Origin: Candolleomyces eurysporus
Lineage: Eukaryota > Basidiomycota > Agaricomycetes > Agaricales > Psathyrellaceae
Direction of reading: 5' to 3'
Length of the DNA stretch: 64,000 bases
Assembly (NCBI GenBank): GCA_027579435.1
Contig: JANBPK010000779.1
Span: 54,601-118,600 of the forward strand
Both the position numbers and the translations under genes were made by a program. The notes under the pieces were generated by a model. The model was not told the DNA's origin. It saw only the letters and a program-made list of their open reading frames with translations, and did no database searches. This document shows positions 23,408-34,835 of this stretch, in pieces; the stretch's first letter is position 1, and each line of letters begins with the position of its first letter.

Positions 23408-26039
23408 TCACCACACAAACTCGACCAAAATCCCAACAGAGGCTGCAAAGCCCGCAGCTACGAGGAGAGTTGAGAATGCACGCTGGGAAGAGGACGACTT
23501 CGCTCCCCCATTCCCGGGCCTCAACAAAAACACCTCCCCACTCGTGTCGCTCGAGACATACAGATGGTTCCCCCCATTCCCGAAAGCGAGTCCAACAGGC
23601 CGGAAACATCCACTCCGACACGAATTCTCGCCATTGCTGTTCGACAGGATATCGGTCCAACCTTTTTTGGTGTCCGCAAGGCTTGACGAAGGACTCCATC
23701 CACCCGAAGAGGAGTACCGGCCTTCAAGGGCAACAACTTTGTATCCCTACCCAGTAAATCAGTCAACAAGTCCGAGATCCCAGATGAAATTCGACAGGAA
23801 AGAAGGGCGTGTACACACCTGAGGCGGATTGCGATTCCAACTCCCATGCAAAGCAGCATACACATTATTATCCCCATTCTTCACTCCAAACTTGAGATCC
23901 AATGGGGCAGTATGCGGCGGTAACAGCACAGTCGGCTTGCCCGCGTACGTATCACACCATGCATCGTTATATGTCGAGTTGCTTGGATCCTGGACGAACC
24001 AATCACCAGCTTGTTTTCTCGAGTCGCCGTTGGAAAAGTCTTTGGGCTCCCAGACGGTGTAGCATACTGGGTAGCCGCCGAAGAAGCTTGAGGGTGATGC
24101 GGGTGAGCCAACTGAAAGAGGGAGCGTGAGCGAATACAGGGAGGATGATGTATTAGTGGGAGCAGTGGACGGGCGACGTACGATTGTAGATTTTCTCTGC
24201 AGGGTTGTCCGTGTGTATATCTCTTCGTTCTCCGTTGACGATCCGGTACGCATTATCCATGGAGTTCTCTGAGCACGGGGTAAGGCAATGATAGGATGTG
24301 GAGTTGAATGAAAGGCACGTACCAACGCTGTGAATATTTCCAGCTCTATCTTCCGTGATCCCAACATCGTTTCTAAGGCCGTAACTAAACGGACGATCAG
24401 TAAACAGAAAAGGATATTCGCTGCAGGGAACACGTACCCCATCACCCTCCCATAGGTCCTTAACGAATGTATCTATGTTAGTCGGTGTAGAATACGCAAG
24501 GCCCGGAAACTCACTCGTCAGTGTAGGAAGCCCCATCCGCCGGAAGACTGGTCATGTCAAACACGCGAATTTGGGCAGTTCCACTGTCGGTGCGAATGGA
24601 AGCCTCGTCTATGTTCCCGTTCGAGCCCACACTAACAATAAGGTAGTTGGGGTTTTGACGGGAGATATGGAGAGTTCGGGTGTTGTGGCCTGGATTGTCC
24701 ATCCTAGATGATTAGACGCAGTCAGATTTCCGGTGGCGGAAGGAAGATGATAGGTGGATAAATACCCCGTTACTAGAACCCTTCTATTCGAAGCCGTCAA
24801 CGCATTCGGGTCATAGTCCCAAGACCAGGCAATATCAGACGAGCTAAAACCAATTCGCAATGAGACACTGCAGCATTCAAGACGGACGACGACCCAGGAC
24901 GTACCTCGCTACCAGCCTATTCCCATTCACATCCAACCCATGATTCAAGTTCTCGTCTTCGATAATCACTCTACTGCTCAACACACATCCATCTGAATCC
25001 AGTCTATGCCCCGTCAGACCTTTCCCTCTCTCGATGACCAGCAAATTTCCTTGAGAATCAAGAGCAATGCCTCTAGGCGTTGTCAACGAGCCCAACACAG
25101 CCGTCGCAACCCACCCTGTACCCGTCTTCAACGCAAAGCTCGGGTTTGGAGCGTTGGCACATGCAACCGGATTTCCAGTCGTACCAGACTCTGCTGCAGT
25201 GGCAGTGGGTGTGCCTGCGTCGCCCAAAGGCGGACGCAAAGCTGGTGCAGCCACCAATTGTTCAAGGAAAGTGCTGTATGAATCGGATCTCGCGGCCGAG
25301 ACGTCAAACGCGTGTTGGCCTGCAATGCTGTGTTGAGGAATGGTTGAATCTGCATTGGTGACGTCGGTGGGTTTGGTGGAGCCGTGGGCTGCGTAGCCTA
25401 GCTGGGTGGTGATGCCGCCAGAGCCCCCAGTCCATACCGTGCAATTCTGAGTTGAAAGAGCAGCTTAGTGTGTGTTTTGGCAACGTGTACGCTGAATCAT
25501 ACCTGACAACGATACACGATCCGTTGGTGTGTTCCATTGGCGCCCGACGTACCCAACAGGGTGATTTGCGGGCCTTGCAATCGGCCTGGTGAATCCATTC
25601 GCCTAATACCCAAATCGTCATCCCCTATGCTCGAACTAAGAACAGGAGAACTCACTCGGTACGACGGATAGTAACGAGAGCAGTATGGTTGCTATCCACC
25701 CAACCGATGACAAGCGGGTTCGACCTCATCCCGCCCCCCAGACTATTCCCGATCCATCCCGCTGAGACAGGTGCGGTGAACAGGCCGACAAACTCTCCGG
25801 ACGCACTGGTGGCAGGCGGGAAGAGGTAGCCCCACCCCATATTGAGTTCTTCGTCATAGTACCGTTGGAAGCATATGTCGGTTATGCTATCGCACCACTG
25901 TGAGGCCGCGCCTTGTGCGTTCGAGACCGAGACGGTCAGTCCTATAAGCAGGCTAAGTGGGTCGTTAGATGGACGGGAGCGACGTGTACTGACCTAGCAC
26001 AGTGGCTCCCAAGAGCGGCCACGAGATGGTAGAGAACAT
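23408..26039 (-). CDS. AA8-AA12 cytochrome-quinoprotein pyranose/sorbosone dehydrogenase, GPI-like tail
   Basis: Extracellular PQQ-dependent sugar dehydrogenase fused to a cytochrome b domain, able in principle to pass electrons to LPMOs. The start at 26039 gives a signal peptide (MFSTISWPLLGATVLG-LTVSVSNAQ). The AA8 cytochrome domain follows: WCDSITDICFQRYYDEELN, MGWGYLFPP, GGMRSNPLVIGWVD and RIVYRCQNCTVWTGG. A Thr/Ala/Pro linker leads to the AA12 propeller: LKTGTGWVATAVLG, TTPRGIALDSQGNLLVIERG, LNHGLDVNGNRLVARY, NPGHNTRTLHISRQNPNYLI, SVGSNGN, RPFSYGLRNDVGI, LDLKFGVKNGDNNVYAALHG, SWNRNPPQ and RPVGLAFGNGGNHLYVSSD. The protein ends in a small-residue patch (GGAKSSSSQ) and a hydrophobic run to LVEFVW, which reads as a GPI-attachment signal. 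Characterised Coprinopsis PQQ dehydrogenases instead carry a CBM1. At least eight short introns interrupt it, so exact junctions are approximate. Confidence 0.88.
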
Positions 26040-26319
26040 AGAGTGAGTGAGGGAGTGCCAAGACACTCTGCGCTGATCGTCATGCTTGCTATGATTTCGT
26101 CATGAACAAGAAGCACTGCCAACCTTTCTTGGACTCGGGGCCTTTTGGCTGATCATTTGCCAATCAGTGGCCGTCTAGATCCAATCACTTCGAAGCTCGA
26201 ACAACGTTGAATAGAACAATTTTAAATCGGTGATAATAAATGACCATTATCTACGACCATGAATAGAAATTAAACGTACTAGGAATTCGCATAAAAACTG
26301 CATATGTGTCGCATGTAAC

Positions 26320-26878
26320 TCACTTCTGAGCATGAGGGAGGATATCTTCAACAACAACTTGACAATGATACTTCTCGCCAGCCAACTGCTCTTCAACTTC
26401 ACGTGGCATCGACACTTCCACCAGCCTCCCCCTAACTGCAATATAGACCACATCTCGAATGACCTGAGTAAGCTTTTGAACTCTCTTCAAGGTTGGCCGA
26501 ACCATCAACGATGACTTGGAGGACGAGAACTTCCCTAGTGATTCCGTCGTAGATGAACGCGTCGAAGGAAGATTCTCCATGAGGGCTGTGGTCAGGATAG
26601 TAGAAGTATCCAGTCGTCAACATCTCCGGGAGCTCCGAGAATAAATCGAGTTCGAAGGTCGGGATAGTCGACATCATCGAGATCCAATGAGGGGGACTCG
26701 GAAATAGTCCATTTCGGCAGATATGAAGGTATGAGTTGTACTGGGATTCGACTGTCGAATCCGCGTTCTCGTCCGAGTAGGTCTTGAAATGAACCACCCC
26801 ACCTTCTCCTGAATTTGAGATTGGACGATTCCGGGAACGAACTCGTTGAAGCCTTCGAGCAGGGCGACGGATCAACAA
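26320..26878 (-). pseudogene. Degraded unidentified gene
   Basis: Two overlapping minus-strand frames together make continuous-looking protein: SSFDAFIYDGITREVLVLQV in one, then VIRDVVYIAVRGRLVEVSMP and QVVVEDILPHAQK in the other. They join only with a frameshift near 26,500. The pattern of a variable DxFI-type strand, a VLQ strand and a V-Y-V strand is reminiscent of the PD-(D/E)XK-like C-termini attached to fungal Crinkler and retrotransposon-hot-spot proteins. That resemblance is weak. No start or upstream domain is found. Confidence 0.3.
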
Positions 26879-26879
26879 G

Positions 26880-27767
26880 AAGAAATAGGAGGCGATGGCC
26901 GCGCCTGAGCTAATCTCATCGACGCTATTCCTCCATCTCCTTCCCTTTTGATTTCTCCACTGGACATTTAGAACTCCACACTCATTAGCTTGAAATGTCA
27001 GAAACTACAAGCATCTCCCCAAGGAGCTCCTTCCCGAAGCCTAAGTGACCAGATGTCATCGGAATTGTCGCACAATCTCCGCAATCTCATCGTCAACGTC
27101 TTACCTCTCAAGAGAGTCCCTAGGGGCCTCAAGAATCGTCGTTGCTATTATTGGTAAATTCAAGCCATTCATGTCTCCATTACTCGTGGAGATCACAAAC
27201 TGTTGGATCCCGGTCGAGTTTTGTTATTAATTTTCTCTTCCAGACGTATAGGGAGGCGAGGCCTAAGTGAGACTCATAAACTCTCTTTGATTTCTCATAT
27301 CCTCATCTGGCTCGAACCTGGGCACCGCGAGTGTATCGGTAGCTGCTCCAAATCGTCGACCTAGCCTCCCAATACTGGGTTCGACTGCCATTGCCTGGCT
27401 TCGTCGAGAAATCTGGGTGTTACTCTCCAAATTGCTGGCGGAATGATTACGGGCTTGAGACGTATCAGAAAAAGTTTTCGACAATGCCAAGTGGTTGTGT
27501 TGTGGTGAGGCTGACCTATGCGTGTGTTTGGCCATTGTTTGTCACACGATGACCAACCTGCGATGCATGGCCCTCAATGGCACCCACGCGCGCTTGGTAG
27601 CCACCGACGACGGCACACGACGAGCAAAAGCTGAAGCACAGTGGCGAGGGTGGGATAAAAGGCAGTCAGAGAGCACCCTAGAACTACCCCACCACACCGC
27701 TGCCACAGTCCCTCCTCCCGTCGTATCCCCCCAGCAAGCACTCAGCTTAGTCGTAGTAACTACCCGC
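26880..27767. other. Intergenic region upstream of TFIIS
   Basis: No gene is recognised. A GGGATAAAAGG TATA-like string at about 27,650 lies some 115 bp before the TFIIS start and could be its core promoter. Confidence 0.3.
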
Positions 27768-29001
27768 GATGAGCCCCACAGACGTAGTAGAATTAAAGAA
27801 ATACGTGAAGCGGCTTAATGCTGCTGCCCTTGAATCGAATGAAGAGGTATGTGCGTTACGATTTAGCAGGTCGAAAGCAGTCGTGTATGATATAAAATCC
27901 ATCCCAGGACATTTTGAGCATTTTGGCGATCCTAAAGACCGAATTCAAGATCACAGAGCAAGTCATTAGGGTGAGTGGTTCACGTTCGTTCGTTCGATTT
28001 CTTGTATTAACCTTTTTCTTCCTTCCTTACCGCCATCATCACCATCGCCGTCGTCGCTATCGTCATCGTCCTCCTCTGCCCCTTCTCGCTGCCCCTAGGA
28101 ATCCAAAGTCGGTCTCGCCGTTGGAAAGCTGCGCCAACATGAATCGGCCAAGATCGCTAGCGTAGCCAAAGACCTGGTCAGCAGCTGGAAGTCCGCCGTG
28201 GGCAAGCAGAAGCCCAAGACGCCCGTCAGCGCAACCCCCAAGCCCAACAACACCGCCGGGGCCTCTTCCAAGCCACCTGCTGCGACTGCTGCGGCACCAG
28301 TCCCCCAGAACACAGGAGTTCCGAGGACAGCCAAGAGCGATGGCGTCTCTGTCAACACGGGGGATAAAGTCAGGGATAAGTGCACGGAGCTCGTCTATGA
28401 TTCTCTGGCTTCTGATTCTGGTGCTCGTGCGTATCCATCCTCGTCNTTTTTTCTACCTTGATTTTGGCTGACTGACCCGTCGTGCAGCTACCGACCAAAT
28501 CCTCAAACGAGCTCAAGAAGTCGAGAAAGCGGTATACAAAAACCACAACAACAGCGTCACGGGCGAATACCGCAACAAAATCCGCTCCCTGTTTGTCAAC
28601 CTCAAGGATAAGAACAACCCAGAGCTCCGAGAGGGTGTGGTGTCGGGTGAGATCCTCGCGGAGAAGCTTGTCACTATGACGAGCGAGGAGATGGCGTCCG
28701 AAGAGCAGAAGGCGGCATTGAAGAAGATCAAGGAGGCGAATTTGTTCCATTCGTTCAGTGCGCAGGAGAGTCAGGCGGAGACGGAGGCATTCCAGTGCGG
28801 AAAGTGCAAGCAGGTGAGTGGCTCCTTGTTCTCTTTCTCTCGTTCTCTCTTTGTTCTGACCGGCCGTTTTCCTTTTGCTTTCTTTATTGTGGCGTACAGA
28901 GAAAATGCCGCTACAGACAGGCACAGACGAGAAGCGCCGACGAACCTATGACTACCTTCGTTACCTGCACCGTTTGCGGGAATCGCTGGAAGTTCTCTTA
29001 G
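27768..29001 (+). CDS. DST1: Transcription elongation factor TFIIS
   Basis: RNA polymerase II elongation factor that stimulates transcript cleavage in backtracked complexes. Exons are approximately 27768-27846, 27908-27969, 28100-28424, 28488-28813 and 28900-29001. Domain I is the TFIIS N-terminal helical domain ([37 protein letters not shown]). A Pro/Ala/Thr/Lys linker follows. Domain II is the central Pol II-binding helical domain ([54 protein letters not shown]). Domain III is the zinc ribbon with ligands in FQCGKCKQ and [10 protein letters not shown] and the catalytic acidic hairpin RSADEPMT. It ends KFS. Length is about 300 aa, normal. N28446 is in an intron. The last two exons are the source of three partial copies within the next 6.2 kb. 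Confidence 0.95.
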
Positions 29002-29551
29002 ATTCATACCACTTGTATCATCGTTCCTTCTCCCGTTTCTTTCTTCCTTTCTTCTTGTCAGTACCATCGTCCATCCGCATCCTCAGGTGGACCCATACGT
29101 TCTTGACTCGGATGTAACTAGTACCGGCCACCTCTTTTTGTTCCTGCCCATCCGTCTAATTTATTCTTCGTTTCGCTTCTCTTTTCCTTACATATGAACC
29201 CGACGTACGTTGGGAGAAGTCCACCTTTGATCATTCGAATGAAATTGTCGACGTGCATGAATCCAACCATTCATCATAGACGCAATCTACCTCGCCTACT
29301 GGCTCGAGTACTATTCAAGATGCTCGGGGAGTGGAGACAGCCTGAGGGTCCCAGGTATCTCGCATGTCAAACATCATTATCGTTGTGCCACAGACTCGCT
29401 GGAACCCTCGAGCAGAATTCTCGGCAGTCTTTTGTTTTTCAAGGGAGCAGCGGTGGCACTAGGGAAGGAGGTCGCTAGGTGCTGAGGAGGGGCAACTTGA
29501 TCCATGGCAAGGGGGTACCAGAAGCCGACGAGGTAAAGTCTCTAGGCACTT

Positions 29552-30591
29552 CAGGACTCGGATCGCATCTGCGAGGACGGATTTGAGTGATCGCGGAAGG
29601 GAAGAATAATCGAAGGAACGCCCGTGGATACTCGTACCTTTTGCAACGACTTCCTACGCCGTTCAACGATTTCCTCTGCGAGTTCCCAAAAATCCTTTCC
29701 TGCAGTCCTGCCCATCCACTCGGCCATTCTACCTTGAGGCAAACAACGAAGAGCATACTGATAGCAACTCATATAGTGATTTCCCCCAGGTTTTGCCCAC
29801 CACGCCATGATTGCCCTTGGGTCAACATCGCCGTTGTTGATTGGTTGAGCCTCGTTTTCATTCCTTCGGGAAGGTGATGGGAGCGGTATCCAAATGACGA
29901 AGATGCGGAGAGAGGTTGGGCATAGTGCCAGAATTCCCCTGGCCACCTCAGTGTTCTGCGCGTCGAAGGACGCGTGTTCCACAGACAAGTGGGTGAGGTT
30001 TGAGAGCGAAGAGAGACCATCCCAGTACTTCCACTCATCTTCAGAAGTGTAGAGTATTTCGAGATGAGTGAGGCTCTGGAATATGGGAAGAGAAAAGTCC
30101 ATGCGGCGGCGTCCCTGTGGTAGCAAGTCGACTTTAGCAAAGAGGGAAAGTCGGGAGGGGGACAATAAGTGGGAGGACGAGAAGAGTTCTCGCATTGCAT
30201 CGCTTTCGAAGGAGGGCCCCCAGCTGACAAGCACTCGAACGCCTGTGCATGCTCTGAGGATGCTGATGACTTTCGACTTCATGGAAAGGGTTAATACTGC
30301 CAGAAGCTTGACATGTTGCGCGAAATATTCCGCCGATTTACTGGTATTCGGGTCGGTCAATGTACGATGGAGCGGTTCTATGACCGAATAGCCTAAGAGG
30401 CGAATGCTACGGTAGATGATAGGTTCTACCCTGGAGGCAAGCTATGAGGCGGGGCGGTGGTAGTAGTAGCGCAGAACGACGCACCATGGTCGAACCTGCT
30501 TTGATACAAGAGCGCAGGACAGGCCGTCACCAGCCTCTGCGGCGAGCTCGAAAACAGCACGGGCAATGTCCAGAGGTAGGTCGGAGAACAT
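29552..30591 (-). CDS. F-box-like protein, paralogue A
   Basis: Agaricomycete F-box-like protein of unknown target. The start at 30591 reads MFSDLPLDIARAVFELAAEA, then LSCALVSKQVRPW, which has the Leu-Pro...Ile...Val-Ser pattern of a short F-box. A 55-60 bp intron (donor GTGCGTCG, acceptor CCTCCAG) joins W to VEPIIYRSIRLLGYSVIEPL. The large exon contains the Leu-rich segment LPIFQSLTHLEIL, LSSLSNLTHLSVEHASFD and LCPTSLRIFVIWIP, and ends DFWELAEEIVERRRKSLQK. A last intron precedes a tiny exon coding MRSES. About 310 aa, no premature stops. It is 160 bp head-to-head with the TFIIS relic at 30.7 kb and tail-to-tail with the full TFIIS gene. If the F-box is functional it would recruit SCF ubiquitin ligase; this is inferred. 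Confidence 0.75.
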
Positions 30592-30689
30592 GGTGAGCGA
30601 AGAAATCAAGCTTAATCAAGCACCGCCTTCATTGATTGACCCACACAGAACATCTCGTGAGAGCCCCGTTCGTTGAATTGTCTACATGA

Positions 30690-30912
30690 TCCTTCAACCT
30701 GAAGGATAAGAACAGCCCAGACCTCTGAGACCAAAATCCCGTTTGTTATTATGACGAGTGAGGAGATAACGTCGGAGCTGCAGAAGGCGGTATCGGAGGA
30801 GTAGAAGGCGGCGGCGGAGGATATTAAGGAGGACAATCTGTTCCATTCGTTGAGTGGACAGGAGAGTGAGATGGAGACGGAGGCGTTCCAGTGCGGGAGG
30901 TGCAAGCAGGTG
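30690..30912 (+). pseudogene. Truncated TFIIS 3' copy
   Basis: Reads MTSEEITSELQKAVSEE from 30751, then a stop (TAG) and, in the same frame, AAEDIKEDNLFHSLSGQES and [12 protein letters not shown] up to a GT donor. The second zinc-ribbon exon with the acidic hairpin is deleted: sequence jumps from the intron (TTTGTTCTTCTGG) directly into the TFIIS-type 3' flank at about 31,010. With a stop codon and no second Cys pair it cannot fold a zinc ribbon. Confidence 0.8.
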
Positions 30913-31499
30913 TCCAGCCCCTTCCTCTCTTCCTCTCTCCCTTTCTTTCTTTCAAGTTGAGGGCGGAATGGATTCTGACTCTCCTTTGTTTTTGTTCTTC
31001 TGGTCAGTACCATCATCCATCCATTCTCATCCTCAGGTTGTCCCATACTTTCTTGACTCGGATGTAACTAGTACCGGCCACCTCTTTTTGTTCCAGCCCA
31101 TCCGTCTAATTTATTCTTTGTTTCGCTTCTCTTTTCCTTACAGATAAACCCGACGTACGTTGGGAGAAGGCCACCTTTGTTCATTCAAATGAAATTGTCG
31201 ACGTGCGTGAATCCATCCATTTATCGTATACGCAATTTACCTTGCCTACTAGCCCAAGTACTATTAAGATGCTCGGGGAGTGGAGACAGCCTGAGGGTCC
31301 CAGGTATCTCGCATACGAAACATCATTATCGTTAGGCCACAGACCCGCTGGAACCCTCGAGAAGAATTCTCTGCAAGATCGTTCTACAAGGGAGCGGTGG
31401 CGCCAGGGAAAGAGGTCTCTAGGTGTTGAGGAGGAGGGGCAACTTGATCCATGGCAAGGGATGTTTGAGGCTACCGAGGCAAAGGAGTCTCCAGATACT

Positions 31500-32533
31500 T
31501 CAAGACTCGGATCGCATCTGCAAGAACAAAGTTGAGTGAGTGCAGAAGGAAAGAAGGATCGAAGGAACGCCCGTACCTTTTGCAGCCGCTTCCTACGCCG
31601 TTCAACAATTTCCTCTGCGAACTCCCAAAAATCCTTTCCGGTAGTCTTGCCCATCCACTCGTTCATTCGACCTTCGGAAGAATAACGAAGAGCATATTCG
31701 TAGCGACTCATATATTCATTTCCCCCAGGCTTTCCCCACCACGCCATGATTACCCTTGGGTCAACATCGCCGTTGTTGATCATGGCTGCATGAGCCTCGT
31801 TTTCACCCCCACTGGAAGATGCCCAGGATGGCACCCAAGCGACGAAGATGCGGAGAGAAGTCGGGCATAGTGCCAGGATTCTTCGGGTCCATTCAGTATA
31901 CTGCGCATCGAAAGACATAGGTTCCACAGATAAGTGGGTGAGGTTTGAGAGCGAAGAGAGACCATCCCAGTATTTCCACCCATCTTCAGAAGGACAGAAT
32001 AGTCCGAGATGAGTGAGGCTCTGGAAAATGGGAAGAGAAAAGTCTATGCGGCGACGTCCCTGTGGCAGCAAGTCGGCTTCGGCAAGGATGGAAAGTCGGG
32101 AGGGCGACAAGTAGGAGGACGAGAAGAGTTCTCGCATTGCATCGCGTTGGAAGGAGGGCCCCCAGCTGACTAGGACTCGAACGCCTGTGCATGCTCTGAG
32201 GATGCTGATGACTTTCGACTGCATGGCAAAGGTTGTTACCGCCAGAAACTTGACATGTTGCGCGAAATATTCCGCCGATTTACTGGTATTCGGGTCGGTC
32301 AATGTACGATGGAGCGGTTCTATGACCGAATAGCCTGAGAGGCAAATGCTACGGTAGATGATAGGTTCTGCCCTGGAGGCAAGCTATGAGGCGGGGCGGT
32401 GGTAGTAGTAGCGCAGAACGACGCACCATGATCGAACCTGCTTTGATACAAGAGCGCAGGACAGGCCGTCACCAGCCTCTGCGGCGAGCTCGAAAACAGT
32501 ACGGGCAATGTCCAGAGGTAGGTCGGGGAACAT
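31500..32533 (-). CDS. F-box-like protein, paralogue B
   Basis: Same gene structure as paralogue A. The start at 32533 reads MFPDLPLDIARTVFELAAEA, then a short first intron, the main exon (IIYRSICLSGYSVIEPLHRT, LPIFQSLTHLGLFCPSEDG, LSSLSNLTHLSVEPMSFD, DFWEFAEEIVERRRKRLQK), a last intron and the terminal MRSES exon ending at 31500. No frame break was seen. The 3' flank down to about 31,010 is near-identical to that of paralogue A (29,070-29,320), showing that gene and flank were duplicated together. It differs from A mainly in the polar middle part (SWASSSGGENEAHAAMINNG). Function is inferred only from the F-box-like N-terminus. Confidence 0.75.
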
Positions 32534-32672
32534 GGTGAGGGAAGAAATCAAGCACCGCCTTCATTGATTGACCCACACAGAATCTCGTCAGAGCCGCGAT
32601 CGAATTGACTAGTGGACCATGTCTCGATTCAGGGTGTATGAAGAAAGAAAGGGTAGTATGGGTGGCATAAAT

Positions 32673-33121
32673 CTACGAGAATTTCCAGCGATTCCCGCAA
32701 ACGATACAGGCAACGAAGGTGGTCATAGGTTCGTCAGCGCCCCTAGTCTGCATCTGTAGGTAGCGGCATTTGTTCTGTACGCCACACAACAAAATAAAGG
32801 AGAGTCAGAATCCATTCCACCCTGAACTTGGTAAAAAAAAAAAAGGAAANGAGGAAGAGAGGAGGGGGCCGGCCCNACCTGTTTGCACCTCATGCAGTGG
32901 AACGCCTCCGTCTCCCCGTCTCCCCACGGCTCACTGAGCGAATGGAACAGACTGCCCTCCGTAATCTCCGCCGCTGCCGCCCCCTGCTCCTCCTCCGCCG
33001 CCTTCTGGTCCTCCGCCGCCGCCTTTTGCTCCTCCGATACCGCCTTCTGGTCCTCCGATACCGCCTTCTGCTCTTTCGATACCATCTTCTGCTCCTCCGA
33101 CGTCATCTCCTCACTCGTCAT
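32673..33121 (-). CDS. TFIIS C-terminal mini-gene 1 (linker and zinc ribbon)
   Basis: A small two-exon gene derived from the 3' end of TFIIS. It begins at the Met that lies inside domain II of the parent ([12 protein letters not shown]). It then expands a Glu/Gln/Lys motif ([19 protein letters not shown] and variants, about seven 5-6-residue units) and continues [22 protein letters not shown]. The intron holds two Ns (32850, 32876). Exon 2 reads [20 protein letters not shown] and [13 protein letters not shown], then stop. All four zinc ligands and the Asp-Glu pair of the acidic hairpin are kept. About 114 aa, with no polymerase-binding domain II. The start is 144 bp from the divergent F-box paralogue C. 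Whether it is expressed is unknown, but the preserved frame and ligands argue against simple decay. Confidence 0.6.
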
Positions 33122-33265
33122 AATAACAAACGGGATTCTGGTCTCAGAGGTCTGGTCTGTTCTTATACTTGAGGTTAAATAAAGGACAGTGTGGACAGTT
33201 CGAACGCAGCTAGGTGTTCTGTGTGGGTCAATCAATGAAGGCGGTGCTTGATTTCTTCCCTCACC

Positions 33266-34284
33266 ATGTTCTCCGAACTACCTCAGGACATTGCCCGTAC
33301 TGTTTTTGAGCTTGCCGCAGAGGCTGGTGACGGCCTGTCCTGCGCTCTTGTATCAAAGCAGGTTCAATCATGGTGCGTCGTTCTACGCTACTACTACCAA
33401 CCCCCCANTCTCATACCTTGCCTCCAGGGTAGAACCTATCATCTACCGGAGCGTTTGCCTCTCAGGCTATTCGGTCATAGAACCGCTCCATCGTACATTG
33501 ACAGACCCGAATACCAGTAAACCGGCGGAATATTTTGCGCAACATGTCAAGTTTTTGGCGGTATTAACCTTTGCCATGGAGTCGAAGGTCATCAACATCC
33601 TCAGAGCATGCACAGGCGTTCGAGTACTCGCCAGCTGGGGGCCCTCCTTCGGAAGCGATGCAATGCGAGAATTCTTGTCGTCCTCCTTATCGCCCTCCCG
33701 ACTTTCCATCGTTGCTGAAGCCAACTTGTTGCCACAGGCACGCCGCCGCACAGATTTTTCTCTCCCCATTTTCCAGAGCCTCACCCATCTCGAACTACTC
33801 TGTGTTTCTGAAGATGAGTGGAAGCACTGGGATTGTCTCTCTTCGCTCTCAAACCTCACCCACTTGTCTCTGGATTATGCGACTGTCGATTTGCAGAACA
33901 ATGAAGGGACTAGAAGAGCTCTGGCTCTATGCCCGACTTCTCTTCGCATCTTCGTCATCGGGATTTCGCCCTGGGCATTTTCCAACGGGAATGAAAGCGA
34001 GGCTCAGGCAATCAACAACGGCGATGTTGACCCAAGGGCGATCATGGCGTGCTGGGAAAAGCCTGGGGGAAATGTCCGTATGAGTCGCTATGAATACGCC
34101 CTTTGTTGTTCTTCTCAAGACAGAATGAACGAGTGGATGGGCAAGACTACCGGAAAGGATTTTTGGGAGCTCGCAGAGGAAATCGTTGAGCGGCGTAGGA
34201 AGTGGTTGCAAAAGGTACGAGCGTTCCTTCGATCCTTTCCGCACTCACTCACCTTTTTTCTTGCAGATGCGATCCGACTCTTGA
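33266..34284 (+). CDS. F-box-like protein, paralogue C
   Basis: Plus-strand member of the family. The start reads MFSELPQDIARTVFELAAEA, LSCALVSKQVQSW. The first intron (donor GTGCGTCG, acceptor CCTCCAG) contains N33408. The main exon has VEPIIYRSVCLSGYSVIEPL, LPIFQSLTHLELLCVSEDE, LSSLSNLTHLSLDYATVD, LCPTSLRIFVIGISPWAF and DFWELAEEIVERRRKWLQK. A final intron is followed by MRSDS and a stop at 34284. It is intact. It is inverted relative to A, B and D, and shares a 144 bp gap with TFIIS mini-gene 1 on its left. Downstream flank to about 34,780 is the same TFIIS-type flank as in units A and B. Confidence 0.75.
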
Positions 34285-34835
34285 AGTGCCTGGAGATTCC
34301 TTCGCCTCGGTGGTCTCGGACCCTCATTTCGAACATCACTCAGCATGGATCGAGCCCCCCCNTCCTCAGCACCTAGCGACCTCCTCCCCTGGTGCCACTG
34401 CCGCTCCTCTATAAAACGGAAGATTTTGCAGAGAATTCTGCTTGAGCGTTCTGGCAAGTCTGTGGCCCAAGGATAGCGATCTTTCGTATGCGAGATTCCT
34501 GGGACCGTCGGGCTGTCTCCGACGCCCCACGAGCATCTTGAGCCACTGGGCAAGGTAGACGGCGTATATGATGAATGGATGTACATCGACAATTTCATTT
34601 GAATGAACAAAAGTAGCCTTCTTCCAACGTATGTCGAGTGTATACGTAAGGAAAAAAAAAAAGAAACGAAGAATAAATTAGACGGACGGGCAATAACAAA
34701 AAGAGGTGGCCGGTACTAGTTACATCCGAGTCAAGAACGTATTGGTCCACCTGAGGAGGCGGATGGACGATGGTACTGACAAGAAGAAAGGAAGAAAGAA
34801 ACGGGAGAAGGAACGGCGATACAAGTGGTATGAAT

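Noticed and set aside
30690..30912. A third expressed TFIIS mini-gene
   Set aside because: It has an in-frame stop and lacks the exon with the second pair of zinc-ligand Cys.
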